Notes under the pieces: generated by a model
What the model was told of the DNA's origin: nothing
The model's input: the letters and a program-made list of their open reading frames with translations, nothing else
Database searches by the model: none
Translations under genes and position numbers: made by a program
Shown: positions 53,202 through 63,925 of the stretch, piece by piece
How the letters are laid out: each line of letters begins with the position of its first letter
How positions within the stretch are numbered: position 1 is the stretch's first letter
Assembly: GCA_963711465.1 (NCBI GenBank)
Contig: CAVQEG010000001.1
Span: 2,294,001 to 2,358,000, forward strand
From: CAVQEG01 sp963711465
Lineage (GTDB): Bacteria; Bacteroidota; Ignavibacteria; OLB7
Direction: 5' to 3'
Length of the DNA stretch: 64,000 bases

Positions 53202-53357
53202 GTCCGTCTCGATGGCCTCCGCCTCCACTGCAGCGGCGCCCCGTGTCGGGTGGCAGGACCGCCGAGGACACAGAGGGTCCGGCCGATTGCATCGAGCCGC
53301 AAGTTCCCGTACAATCGCGACGCTTCATCGCGACGCAGGTCAAATTCCCGGTGCCTA

Positions 53358-54518
53358 ATGAGAACAGAAGTCATCCGATCCTCGCTGCTCGGCCTCGGCG
53401 TCACCGCGGTCCTCGCGCTGCTGATCGTCGTCGGCTCGCGCAACCTCGCGCACTTCGACGCCGCACTCGTCGCCTACACCTTCGCTGTCCTCTTCGCCAC
53501 GTTCGGCCTCACCTACCGCTACTCGATGTGGCTGCAGCGCCCGCCCACGGGCGTCTACTGGCGCCGTGGCTGGCAGGCGTTCTTCACCCGCGGGTTCCGC
53601 GCCCGCAACGTCGTCACCTGGTTCCGGCGCGTCGGCTCCGAAGTCGTGCTCAATCGATTCATCTTCGCCCGCGACCGGATGCGGGGCGCGGCGCACCTGC
53701 TCATCATGTGGGGATGCATCCTCGCGGTTGCAATTACCTTCCCCCTCGTCTTCGGCTGGCTGCAGTTCGGTCCGGTAGAAGCCGATCCCACCTGGTACCG
53801 CGTCTTCATCTTCGGATTCCCGACGTTCTCATTCCCCGTCGAGTCTCCCATTGCATTCTTCCTCTTCCACGGACTCGTCTGGGCGTCGTTCCTGGTCATC
53901 ATCGGCGTGATGCTCGCCATGCGTCGACGCATGCGTGAAGAGGGCGCTGCGGCGGTGCAGCGATTCGCCGAGGATTTCCTCCCCCTCATTCTGCTCTTTG
54001 CCGTCAGTCTCACCGGCCTGATGCTGACCGCCAGCTATACGTGGATGAAGGGATATGCCTTTACCTTCATCGCAATTCTTCACGCAATTACCGTCATCGC
54101 CACGTTCCTCTGGCTGCCGTTCGGAAAATTCTTCCACGTCTTCCAGCGACCCGCGCAGATCGGCGTCGGATTCTACAAGGATGTCGGCAGTGCTGGCGAA
54201 CCCGCACGCTGCGCCAGGTGCGGCGAGGCCTTCACCTCCCGTATGCATGTTGAGGATCTCATCGACGTCGAGCGTCGGCTCGGCTTCGATTATTCCATCG
54301 ATTCCGTCGACGGTGTCGATCACTACCAGTGGATCTGTCCACCGTGCCGACGCGCGTCGCTCGCGCTGGCCCAGAGCATCCTGTGGAATCCCCGCCGCGG
54401 CGGACGTCCGGTCGTCTCCGCCGCAGACAATCGTCGGCCTCCAATGCCTGTGTACGCGAACAACGGACTCGGTGAAGGCCCGCTCGGCTCCGAAGACGAA
54501 CGAAATTTTCATCCCTAA
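53358..54518 (+). CDS. NarI-like cytochrome b membrane subunit with C-terminal zinc ribbon
   Basis: 386 residues from ATG 53358 (MRTEVIRSSLLGLGV); upstream codons are rejected. About six transmembrane helices carry possible haem-ligand His residues (FFLFHGLVWASF, FIAILHAITVIATF, FGKFFHVFQRP). The FGKFFH...RP motif after the last helix is typical of the NarI/HdrE/DsrM cytochrome b group. The C-terminal 120 residues are soluble and contain C285-x2-C288 and C327-x2-C330, a zinc-ribbon or rubredoxin-like pair absent from NarI. It is the first gene of a five-gene unit and probably oxidises quinol and feeds the partner subunits. Confidence 0.75.
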   Translation: MRTEVIRSSLLGLGVTAVLALLIVVGSRNLAHFDAALVAYTFAVLFATFGLTYRYSMWLQRPPTGVYWRRGWQAFFTRGFRARNVVTWFRRVGSEVVLNRFIFARDRMRGAAHLLIMWGCILAVAITFPLVFGWLQFGPVEADPTWYRVFIFGFPTFSFPVESPIAFFLFHGLVWASFLVIIGVMLAMRRRMREEGAAAVQRFAEDFLPLILLFAVSLTGLMLTASYTWMKGYAFTFIAILHAITVIATFLWLPFGKFFHVFQRPAQIGVGFYKDVGSAGEPARCARCGEAFTSRMHVEDLIDVERRLGFDYSIDSVDGVDHYQWICPPCRRASLALAQSILWNPRRGGRPVVSAADNRRPPMPVYANNGLGEGPLGSEDERNFHP

Positions 54519-54538
54519 TTCGGTCTCCTCCCTTCCCA

Positions 54539-56775
54539 ATGGATACACCTCCGCTGCAGACTGAACTGATCGAACGATTCGGCCCTCACCTTGCCTATGC
54601 AAAGGGGTCGCGCCTCGATACCGGCGTCGAACCCGACAGGATGGTGAAGACCCATTGCTGCTTCTGCGGTCAGCAATGTGGAATTCAATTGAAGGTGAAG
54701 GACAACACCGTCATCGGATTCGAGCCGTGGTACGACTTCCCCTTCAATCAGGGCAAACTCTGTCCGAAGGGAATCAAACGCTATCTGCAGGGCGCCCATC
54801 CTGATCGGCTGCTGCACGCCTACCAACGGAATGCATCCGGCGACGGGTTCCAGTCAATGCCGTACGATGAGGCGATCGGTCGCGTCGCGCAGGAAATAGA
54901 GCGGATTCAGACGACCTATGGCAAGGATGCCTTCGCAATGCTCAGCGGCGCGAGTCTGACGACCGAAAAGACCTATCTGATGGGCAAGTTCGCCCACATG
55001 TGTCTGAAAACGTCGAACATCGATTACAACGGCCGACTCTGCATGGTGAGCGCCGCGGCGGGCAACAAGAAGGCGTTCGGCATCGATCGCGCGGCCAATC
55101 CCTGGAGCGATATCCTCGGTGCTGATGTGGTGTGGATTTCCGGTGCGAACGTCGCCGAATGCGCCCCGATCACCACCAATTACGTCTGGCAGGCGCGCGA
55201 ACACGGCGCGAAGGTCATCGTGGTCGACCCGCGTCTGACGCCGATCGCCCGGACGTGCGATCTCTTTCTGCCGATCAAGCCGGGACGCGACGTCGCGCTG
55301 TTCAATGGGATTCTTCACCTCATGATCGAACACGACTGGCTCGATCACGAATTCATTGACAACCACACGAATGGATTCGACGCCGTTGCCGAGCACGTCC
55401 GCGACTGGACGCCCGAGAAGACCGCGCGCGTCACCGGTATTGCTGAGAAGGCAATTCGTGAAGCTGCGGAACTGTGGGGAACGGCGAAGACGAGCTTCCT
55501 GATGCACGCCCGCGGAATCGAGCATCACAGCCATGGCGTGCAGAACGTCATGGGCGCGATCAACATCGTGCTGGCCTCGGGTCGTATCGGTCGGGAGAAT
55601 TGTGGTTACGGCACCATCACCGGCCAGGCCAACGGTCAGGGTGGACGCGAGCACGGGCAGAAATGCGATCAGCTTCCGGGCGGACGCGACCTGGCAAATC
55701 CGGAGCACCGCGAATACATCGCCTCCGTATGGGGAATCGATGCGGACGAACTGCCGCAACCCGGCGTCGACGCATACGAGATCTTCAGGAAAATCGATCG
55801 AGGCGAAATCCGCGGACTGCTGAGCATCTGCTTCAATCCCCTCGTGTCGCTGCCGGACAACAATTTCATCCGCGCGATGCTCGAGAAGCTCGAGTTCTTC
55901 GTTGCCATCGACTTCTTCCTCAATGAAACCGCCCGCTATGCCCACGTGGTGCTGCCTGGTTCGCTCCAGGAGGAGGATGAGGGAACGGTGACACAGCTCG
56001 AGGGGCGCGTGATCAAGATCAATCAGGCGATCGATCCGCCGGGCGATGCGAAGCGGGACTGGGAGATCATTCAGGACATCGCGAAACGGCTCGGACGCGA
56101 GCGCGGCCTGACGTTCACGAGTCCCGCGGAAATATTTGAAGAACTTCGAATTGCCTCCAGGGGCGGCGTCAGCGATTACTCGGGAATCACCTACGAGAAA
56201 ATCGAGAATCAATACGGTGTCTTCTGGCCATGCAGAAGCGAGGACGATCCCGGCACGCCGCGACTGTTCGAACCTGGTTCCTGGAACCCCGTGGCGAACG
56301 GAAGCGGACCGTTCTATTTTCCGGACGGCAGGGCGAAATTCAATGTGGCGCTCTACACGCCACCGACGGAGGAGACCGACGAGGACTATCCACTGATGCT
56401 GACCACCGGCCGTGTGGTGAGCCAGTTCCTTTCCGGTACACAGACGCGACGCATCGGGCCGCTGATCGACCATTATCCGGAGCCGAGGATCGAGCTGCAC
56501 CCGCGGCTTGCCGAGACGCTCGGCATTTCCGACGGCGACTGGGCCACGGCTGAAACGCGCCGGGGAACGTGCACGCTCCGGGCGCATGTCGTTCGAACGA
56601 TTCGCCCCGATACGATTTTCATCCCCTACCACTGGCCTGGTCGCAAGAGTGCCAATCAGCTGACGATTTCGGCGCAGGATCCGATTTCGAAGATTCCCGA
56701 ATACAAGGTGTGCGCGGTGAAGCTGTACAAGGCCGACGGCGCGCCGGAATACGCTGCGAAACTCGAACCCCAGCA

Positions 56776-56779
<4 letters not shown>
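54539..56779 (+). CDS. Molybdopterin oxidoreductase, Nas/Nap-type (putative nitrate reductase catalytic subunit)
   Basis: 746 residues. An N-terminal [4Fe-4S] site C40-x2-C43-x3-C47-x27-C75 has the Nap/Nas spacing. The Mo ligand is a Cys (C168 in NGRLCMVSAAAG), as in NapA, NasC and NarB, not Ser or Asp. Bis-MGD contacts are seen in GQANGQGGREHGQK and HVVLPGSLQEEDEGTVTQLE. There is no Tat signal, so it is cytoplasmic. Nitrate is the likeliest substrate from the YwiC/RIC/Crp context, but formate or another oxyanion is possible. Its stop overlaps the ferredoxin start (ATGA). Confidence 0.85.
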
Positions 56780-57404
<625 letters not shown>

Positions 57405-57405
<1 letters not shown>

Positions 57406-57953
57406 TGGTGATGACCCCCGACGAGTTCGATCAGATCACGGTTCCGCCCGATCGGCGGCCGGCATCGGAACAGCCGAAGTGGCGGAAGGATTTTCCGATA
57501 GACGTGGGACAGGACGAGTACGTCTCGCGCCGCGACCTCGTGAAATTCATCGTTCTGACCAGTGGCGCCTTCGTCGTCGGTCAGTTCTGGCTGGTGGCAC
57601 GCAAGGTATTCGGTGGCGGATCGAAGGAGGAGAAGGCCCTCGCCATTGCGTCGGTCGATGAGGTTCCTGTGGGGGGATCGAAAGTATTCCATTATCCGGC
57701 CGACGACGTTTCCCCACGAATTCTCGTTCGGCTGAGCGAGCGCGAATTCGTGGCCTACGATCAGCAGTGCACGCATCTGCTCTGTCCGGTGATTCCTGAC
57801 GTGGAGGCGGGTACGTTCAACTGTCCATGTCACCACGGTTCATTCGACATTCGCACGGGTCGGCAGCTTGCGGGACCGCCACCGCGGCCGCTCGCGCGCG
57901 TGGACATAGAGGTTCGCAACGCAACGATTTACGCAACGGGGATGTCGGCATGA
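57405..57953 (+). CDS. Membrane-anchored Rieske [2Fe-2S] protein with bc1-type disulfide
   Basis: 182 residues. The N-terminus has a Tat-type RR plus single transmembrane anchor (VSRRDLVKFIVLTSGAFVVG). The Rieske fold has C122-T-H124-L-L-C127 and C140-P-C142-H143-H-G. C122/C140 and H124/H143 bind the cluster and C127/C142 can form the disulfide found in high-potential bc1/b6f Rieske proteins. It is probably on the periplasmic side, while the Mo subunit is cytoplasmic. A Rieske subunit is not part of Nar, Nap or Nas enzymes, so this operon combines quinol-oxidase and nitrate-reductase parts. ATG 57405 overlaps the ferredoxin stop. Confidence 0.9.
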
Positions 57954-58225
57954 GCGGATTGCATTTCAACGGGGCGTCGGGACCGCACGCCGGCGAGGTC
58001 ACGCCACCGACGCGACGCACGCGTCGCCAGCGCATGCTGATCGTCAACGGAATCCTGGGGTTCGTGGTGCTGATGACCGTGCTGCAGCTCTGGCTGTTGA
58101 CGGCGACGATGAACGCATTTCTGGGGGGCGACGACTCGATCGTCTGGCCGGCGGCGATCGTGAGCGTGATCGCGCTGGCGCTCAACGGCGGGTTATTGCG
58201 GTATCTGTATCTGTTGGATCGGTAG
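57950..58225 (+). CDS. Small two-helix membrane protein, last gene of the Mo-reductase operon
   Basis: 91 residues. A basic N-terminal soluble part (RRTRRQRM) is followed by two hydrophobic helices (LIVNGILGFVVLMTVLQLWL; WPAAIVSVIALALNGGLLRY). It overlaps the Rieske stop by four bases (ATGA), so it is translated as part of the operon. It is probably an assembly or anchoring subunit of the complex. I do not recognise it with confidence. Confidence 0.75.
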   Translation: MSGLHFNGASGPHAGEVTPPTRRTRRQRMLIVNGILGFVVLMTVLQLWLLTATMNAFLGGDDSIVWPAAIVSVIALALNGGLLRYLYLLDR

Positions 58226-58258
58226 GGGGCTGCGGGATGACGTCCATAGCGATCGCGT

Positions 58259-58732
58259 TCATTCGCCAACCATGGCCTTCAACAGTGCATCGCGTGCGTC
58301 GGAATAGATCCGATTCTCGAGGAACGCCTCCAGTTCGGTGCGACGGATTTCAATTCCGGGCGCCGTGGTGAGCACGAAGCGGCGCGATTGCCGGAGGATC
58401 GGATCGCGGGCGTAGGCGCAGAGCAGCGCCAGCATGGGCCGAGCTTCCGGTTCGCGTCGCCAGTAGTACACCAGTGCCTCGAAGACGGGAACGCTGCAAT
58501 CGAGGCCATAGAGATCGACCAGGTGCCGAAAGGTCAGCCGTCGGGTCTTGAGCGAGCGCTTTGCGAGACAATTCTCCTCCTCGATCGCCCGCCGATACGT
58601 GGACTGCCGGGAAGCAGCGCCGTCGATCGTCTCCAGCAATGCCGTCAGTTCGGCAAGCATGATCGTGCGCGAAGCATGCGCACCACCCTCCTTCACCGCA
58701 AAGCCGAAGGAGTCGAATTGAACCGGAGCCAT
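58259..58732 (-). CDS. Hypothetical protein, BrxA-neighbour (BREX)-like, possibly C-terminally truncated
   Basis: 157 residues from ATG 58732 (MAPVQFDSFGFAVKEGG). A helical protein with a recognisable block YRRAIEEENCLAKRSLKTRR, then LTFRHLVDLYGLDCSVPVF and LLCAYARDPILRQSRRFVLT. From memory this order (E.N.L.KRT..TRK.T...L..LYGLD...P.F) occurs in proteins of BREX-type defence loci, which continue with a SSWTQSGHL-like C-terminus. The present protein stops before that. No BREX genes lie nearby, so this is an orphan and perhaps a remnant. It converges with the Mo-reductase operon. Confidence 0.55.
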   Translation of the reverse strand: MAPVQFDSFGFAVKEGGAHASRTIMLAELTALLETIDGAASRQSTYRRAIEEENCLAKRSLKTRRLTFRHLVDLYGLDCSVPVFEALVYYWRREPEARPMLALLCAYARDPILRQSRRFVLTTAPGIEIRRTELEAFLENRIYSDARDALLKAMVGE

Positions 58733-58879
58733 TGATGTGAAGGACGTGGAACGTTCGGCGCTGAACCGTCGGGTTCGGACATGCGAGATCGCGGCCGGGA
58801 AACGCAAAGAATTCGGAAAGTAGTCAACACCGACGGACGAACGTATACGCGGCGCCGATACTCCGCCGCCCGTCTCGCA

Positions 58880-59806
58880 TCACCCGCCCTCCTCCAGCAG
58901 TCCGAGCAGATCATCGAGCTTCGCGGTTGCAAGGCCGATGCACTTGTCGGCGGCGCCGTAGTACATCCAGACTTCGTCGTCGCGGAGAATTGCGCCTGTC
59001 GGGAAGACCACGTTCGGTGCCATTCCGGTCACCTCGTACGGCGCCTCGGCTGCGAACACGCTGCCCTTCGTTCGCGCGATCACCTTGTGCGGCACGTCGA
59101 GGTCGAGCAGTGCCAGACCGACGCGATACTGCAGCACGCTGCCGTATTCCTTCACGCCGTGAAAGAGCACCAGCCAGCCCGCATCGGTTCTGATGGGAGG
59201 CGGGCCGGCACCGACCTTCACCGCATCCCACGTCGGACCATACCCTTCACGCAGCACGCAGTGCGGATCGCCCCATCGAATGAGATCTTTCGAGTATGCC
59301 GACCAGACGTGCTGAAACCCACCGGCGTCGGGCCGATGGAGCATCGCGTATTCGCCGGAGAATCTTGCCGGAAACAGCACGCCGTCCTTGTCGTTGGTCG
59401 CACCAAGCAGCGCCAGACGCGTCGCCGACTGAAGATCGTCCGTGCGCGCGATTCCGACCGCCGGCCCCATGTCGGAATACGCCACATAGGTGATGTACCA
59501 GCAATTGTCTTCTTCGATCCGCACGACGCGCGCGTCCTCACAGCCCCATGCCTCGTATCCCCACTCCGGCAGCCCGTGCCGCAGGATCGGCTCGGAGGCG
59601 ACCATCCAGTTCGACATTCCGTCGGAACTGCGTGCGACATAGATGTCGGAGAACCCCTCGACGTTCTCGACACGAAGCAGGAGCACGACCTCCCCGTCGT
59701 CGTCGATAGCGCCGGGATTGAACACGCCGGAGGCGCGGAACGGCAGCTGCGCCGTGGTGAGGATGGGATTGCGAACGGATCTGCGAAACGGATGGTCGTC
59801 GTACAT
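58880..59806 (-). CDS. GH130-family glycoside phosphorylase
   Basis: 308 residues from ATG 59806 (MYDDHPFRRSVRNPILT). A five-bladed propeller of the GH130 mannoside phosphorylase group: ASGVFNPGAIDDDGEVVLLL (with the catalytic Asp region), EAWGCEDARVVRIEEDNCWY, DKDGVLFPARFSGEYAMLHRP, and PPPIRTDAGWLVLFHGV, then VWMYYGAADKCIGLA. These enzymes cleave beta-mannosyl (1,2 or 1,4) linkages with phosphate. It could recycle mannose-1-phosphate toward the GDP-mannose enzyme at 8.7 kb (inference). It diverges from the pirin gene. Confidence 0.9.
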   Translation of the reverse strand: MYDDHPFRRSVRNPILTTAQLPFRASGVFNPGAIDDDGEVVLLLRVENVEGFSDIYVARSSDGMSNWMVASEPILRHGLPEWGYEAWGCEDARVVRIEEDNCWYITYVAYSDMGPAVGIARTDDLQSATRLALLGATNDKDGVLFPARFSGEYAMLHRPDAGGFQHVWSAYSKDLIRWGDPHCVLREGYGPTWDAVKVGAGPPPIRTDAGWLVLFHGVKEYGSVLQYRVGLALLDLDVPHKVIARTKGSVFAAEAPYEVTGMAPNVVFPTGAILRDDEVWMYYGAADKCIGLATAKLDDLLGLLEEGG

Positions 59807-59959
59807 GGTGATGTCCCAGGATGAATCGTCGACTGCCGAAGCACGCCGTTGCACGCTGCGGCACGGTTGCGGAAGTTACGTCGCTGCCGCTTCCCCCTTA
59901 TGCCAATGAGGCGGCTGGACCCGCACAGCCAGCCCCTTTCCACAACTGACGACACACAC

Positions 59960-60802
59960 ATGCGAACGATCGAGACAATTCATACCGCGGTCGACACGCC
60001 GATGGGCGACCTCAGCACATGGATGGCACTGCCCTTCGGACGCGATCAGCACATGGATCCGTTCCTGCTGCTCAATCACCACGGACCCCAGCATTACACG
60101 CCGGGAAGCCGCGGGCTGCCGTTCGAACCCCACCCGCACCGGGGCTTCGAGACGCTCACGTTCGTCGTCGCCGGTGACGTGGTACACCGGGACTCGACCG
60201 GAAGCGAGAGCGTAATTGGAGCCGGGGGAATTCAATGGATGACGGCGGGACGGGGAATCATACACGAGGAAATTTCATCCGAAGAATTTCAACGCAGCGG
60301 CGGTGACGTCGAGGTGCTGCAGCTCTGGATGAATCTTCCCGCACGACTCAAAATGGTCGAACCGAAATACGTGGGATTGCAGGCGAACGAAATTCCCGTC
60401 GCAACCGATGACGGCGGCAGAATTCGTGTTCACGTGATTTCCGGTGACTGGGACGGCGTCGAGGGCCCGGTGCAATCGCTCACCCACCTGTTCACCTCCT
60501 GGATCGACATGGACGCGGGGGCATCGCTCGAGACGCACGTGACGCTCGATCGGCGGGTGCTGCTGTACGTGGTCCGTGGCGAACTGGAGGTGAACGGACA
60601 GCGTGCGCGGACGCATCAGCTGGTGGTATTCGGAGCTTCCGATGACGTGGAAATCAGGATCGAGGCGCTCGCCGATTCGATGTTCCTGTTCTGCCACGGC
60701 GCACCATACGAGGAGCCGATCGTCGCACGAGGACCGTTCGTGATGAACACGCATCAGGAGATACTGCAGGCGTTCGAGGATTATCACGAAGGTCGGATGT
60801 AG
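59960..60802 (+). CDS. Pirin-family protein
   Basis: 280 residues from ATG 59960 (MRTIETIHTAVDTPMGDLST). Double cupin with the pirin metal site FEPHPHRGFETLTFVV and, further on, WMTAGRGIIHEEIS, giving three His and one Glu ligands. Bacterial pirins show quercetinase activity or bind pyruvate dehydrogenase; a link to nifJ-type pyruvate use is possible but unproven. It converges with the AAA/TPR gene 80 bp downstream. No operon partner. Confidence 0.92.
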   Translation: MRTIETIHTAVDTPMGDLSTWMALPFGRDQHMDPFLLLNHHGPQHYTPGSRGLPFEPHPHRGFETLTFVVAGDVVHRDSTGSESVIGAGGIQWMTAGRGIIHEEISSEEFQRSGGDVEVLQLWMNLPARLKMVEPKYVGLQANEIPVATDDGGRIRVHVISGDWDGVEGPVQSLTHLFTSWIDMDAGASLETHVTLDRRVLLYVVRGELEVNGQRARTHQLVVFGASDDVEIRIEALADSMFLFCHGAPYEEPIVARGPFVMNTHQEILQAFEDYHEGRM

Positions 60803-60882
60803 CCGGGGGTGGGTGCTCGCTGCTCGTGATACTGCCGGGTGCCGATCAACCACCTCCAGCCGCGAGCGACGGCCGTCCTCGG

Positions 60883-63800
60883 TCATTGCCCCAAACGATC
60901 CGCCTCCCGCTTTCGCGTGGGGTTGTACGATTCGCTCCGAAGCGAGGTCAACCACGCGTCGGCATCCTCGGTGTTGCCGACGGCGCGCAGCGCGCGGATC
61001 AGTGCGACCGTCGTCTCGTGTGCCACCTCGGTGCCGCGGCCCTCGCCCGCCAGTTCGACGGACTCCAGAGCAATTTCCAGCGCTCGTGTGGATGCGTGGT
61101 CCTTCCAGCCGGCGCCCCGATCGACATCTCCGTTCAGAATGTATTCGGGGAGGCCTTCGTCCGCCTCGATTGCGTCGACCATTGTCGATGCGATTCCCGC
61201 CATTGCGCGTGCACGGCCGACATCGAGACCGATCGATTCGAACCCGGCCAGCGCCTCACGATAGTCCTCTGCAGCCCCGGCTCCATCACCCGACGCCCGA
61301 CGGACCGACGCCCGATTCAGTCGAGCTTCGGCTATTCCATTGGCATCCTCCAGCTCCCCGCTGATGTTCAGCTGGTGTTCGAACAACTCCGCAGCCGGCT
61401 GCAATTCCCCCTGCGCGAGCAGCACCGTTCCAAGGTATCCGGTGGCCAGCGCGAACCCGTGGCGATCTCCCAGCCGATCGCAGAGTGCTCGCGCCTGTTC
61501 GAACCGATCGGCTGCCTCCTCGTATTCTCCAAGTTCACGAAGCACCAGTCCGATGTTGACGATGGCAGTGGATTCCGACTGTCGATCTCCGAGTTCCGCC
61601 GCCGATTCCAGAGCGACTTCATAGACGGCGTTCGCTTCGGCGAATTCGCACCGCTCGAAGTGCACGGTTCCCATGTTGATGCTGGCGTGTGCCACACCCT
61701 GCAGATCGCCGACACGTTCGGAGATATCCCGCTGTCGCATCAGGTGTTCCATTGCCAGATCATAATTCCCCAGTGTAAGCGCAACGATCGCGACTCCGCC
61801 CGAGGCGGCGGCAATTCCGGGATCGTATTGCACCTCCTCGGCAATCTCCAGTGCGCGACCATAGCAGGAGAGCGCCTCGTCGAACTTTCCGCGACGGAAA
61901 TGGACGTTTCCGCAGCTTCCGACGGCACGGTAGGCGCCGATCATGTCTCCCATTTCCTCGGCTGCGGCAACGCGCTGCCGGAAATTCTCGAGGGCGACGT
62001 CGTAGTCACCGAGACGGAACCGCATGAGCCCCACGCCATTTCTGGCGTCGGATTCACGCTGACGATCACCCACGTCCTGTGCCCGCCCCAGCGCCTCGGT
62101 ATACGTCGCCTCGGCCTCCTCCCACCGACCGAGCACATCCAGCACGCTGCCCCGCAACAGCAGCATCTGAATTTCCGTCGCCGATTCCTCGAGCCGAATT
62201 GCCAGTCGCGTCGACTCGTCGATGGCGACCAGCGCCTCTTCTCCATTCAGGGAATACGCGTAATCATTCGCCTCCGACGCGCGCAGTACCAGGTACCGGC
62301 GGGCAGCATCGAGATTGAGATCGGTCCGCTCCAGGAACAGCGGCCGGCGCTGTTCGTCGATGATGCGATTGCCGACGCCGAGATGGTAGAGATACTGTCC
62401 CCGGAGACCCTTCAGTTCTTCATTTCCAAGTATCCGATCGAGCGCGCCGGCAATCGTTTTGTGGAGATCGACGCGCAAATCCGGATCAATGAGGTTGTAA
62501 ATGAATTTCTGAACAATGGCGTGTTCGAATTCATAAATCCGTGAAAGCGTGTCGTGTACGACGTTCGAGCGTCTGACGAGTCCGTGCCGTTCGATGAGTC
62601 GATTGACGCTGCGATGAATGCGCGTCACATCCTCTCCCATCACATCAGCGACCACCTGCAGAGAGAACCACTCGCCGTGGAGGGCGGCGATCTGAACGAT
62701 TTCCCGAAGATCCTCATCGAGGCGGACGTAGCGCTCGCGAACGACACCTTCGATCGATTTCGGAAGCGTCGAATAGTCGACGGTACCGACGAGTGCCCAC
62801 CGCGAATCCCGTTCGGCGATCACGCCGCGCTCGACCATCATGGTCAGCAGTTCACCGATGAACAGAGGATTGCCCGCGGTCTCACGGGCAAGCGAGGCGA
62901 TAAATGAACGGGGAAATCGGTGGTTGGGGAATCGCGCCGCCACGATTGCGGCGACCTCCTGGGTGGAGAACGGACGCAGCGGCAGTTCACGAAACGCGCC
63001 GTAGCGTTCCATCGTCGCAAGCCGTTCCTCCAGCGGGTGCGAACCGAGCGATCCGGAGGTGGGATCGATCCGGCCGCGGCGAACGTCCTCCGGTCGGTAT
63101 GTTCCGATCAACAGCATTCCGAACGGGTGCTGCTGCAGACTCCGGGCGATGAACGAAAACAGGCCGAGGGACGACGCGTCGACCCACTGCAGATCTTCCA
63201 GCACCACCACGATCGGATGCTCCCTGGCGAGTTCGCGAAGGCGGTTGAGCACCAGAGCGAAGAAGTCCTCCTGGTGCTGCATCGTGACCGACTGGCGGTT
63301 TTCCGCGAGTGTTACGGAAGTCTTATAAATCGCTTCGGCGACACCGCCGACGACGGGAATGGCGCCCAGCCACGCACCCGCGCACTGGCGCGTCACGCGC
63401 TCGAGCCGATCGCGGAACCCGAGCTGCCTGGTTTCACCGGTCACGGTGTCGATCTGCTCGGTCCTTCGAATTGCCTGCGCAGTCTCGATGATAGCCGAGG
63501 AAATTTCTCCGATCTGCGGAACACTCTGAATCCATTCCGGGCCGGTCTCCTCGAATACCGTTCGCAGTATCTGCTTGAGTTCACGCTTCGACTGCTGGTC
63601 GCGTCCGGCAGCGCGATCGGCATCGAGTTCCAGCAGAACCTCCTGCCACGGCAGGTATCCGCGCGACAGGCCGTCGAAATCCGTGCAGCGCCCCGTTGCC
63701 GTCAGCACGTTGCGTTCGTGGCGAGCATCGCAGCCGGCAACGAAGTCATCGACGAGCGCTGTCTTTCCGGACCCGGTTTCTCCGGCAATGACGACGGTGG

Positions 63801-63912
63801 CACCGGACGCACCGGCAACGATGTCATCGAATGCCCGCTCGAGTTCGTCAAGAGCCGGACGGCGAATGCGCGCCGATGGAGTCTTCGTTGCCTGCATTGG
63901 AACCAGAGTCAT
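60883..63912 (-). CDS. Large AAA (AAA_16/STAND-like) ATPase with TPR repeats
   Basis: 1,009 residues (ATG 63912; ATG 63897 is an alternative). Walker A at 44-51 (GETGSGKT) and Walker B PIVVVLEDLQWVDASSLGLF. A winged-helix-like segment follows. The rest is at least ten TPRs, for example EEMGDMIGAYRAVGSCGNVH and LAIGYLGTVLL-like units with repeating N-x-G and F..AL..Y. It shares the AWLGAIPVVGGV segment with the 892-residue protein at 21.9-24.6 kb, so the two are paralogues. No cyclase, kinase or DNA-binding domain is visible. It is the gene after a T9SS protein gene cut by the window edge. Confidence 0.85.
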   Translation of the reverse strand: MTLVPMQATKTPSARIRRPALDELERAFDDIVAGASGATVVIAGETGSGKTALVDDFVAGCDARHERNVLTATGRCTDFDGLSRGYLPWQEVLLELDADRAAGRDQQSKRELKQILRTVFEETGPEWIQSVPQIGEISSAIIETAQAIRRTEQIDTVTGETRQLGFRDRLERVTRQCAGAWLGAIPVVGGVAEAIYKTSVTLAENRQSVTMQHQEDFFALVLNRLRELAREHPIVVVLEDLQWVDASSLGLFSFIARSLQQHPFGMLLIGTYRPEDVRRGRIDPTSGSLGSHPLEERLATMERYGAFRELPLRPFSTQEVAAIVAARFPNHRFPRSFIASLARETAGNPLFIGELLTMMVERGVIAERDSRWALVGTVDYSTLPKSIEGVVRERYVRLDEDLREIVQIAALHGEWFSLQVVADVMGEDVTRIHRSVNRLIERHGLVRRSNVVHDTLSRIYEFEHAIVQKFIYNLIDPDLRVDLHKTIAGALDRILGNEELKGLRGQYLYHLGVGNRIIDEQRRPLFLERTDLNLDAARRYLVLRASEANDYAYSLNGEEALVAIDESTRLAIRLEESATEIQMLLLRGSVLDVLGRWEEAEATYTEALGRAQDVGDRQRESDARNGVGLMRFRLGDYDVALENFRQRVAAAEEMGDMIGAYRAVGSCGNVHFRRGKFDEALSCYGRALEIAEEVQYDPGIAAASGGVAIVALTLGNYDLAMEHLMRQRDISERVGDLQGVAHASINMGTVHFERCEFAEANAVYEVALESAAELGDRQSESTAIVNIGLVLRELGEYEEAADRFEQARALCDRLGDRHGFALATGYLGTVLLAQGELQPAAELFEHQLNISGELEDANGIAEARLNRASVRRASGDGAGAAEDYREALAGFESIGLDVGRARAMAGIASTMVDAIEADEGLPEYILNGDVDRGAGWKDHASTRALEIALESVELAGEGRGTEVAHETTVALIRALRAVGNTEDADAWLTSLRSESYNPTRKREADRLGQ

Positions 63913-63925
63913 TCCGTCGAGGTCG

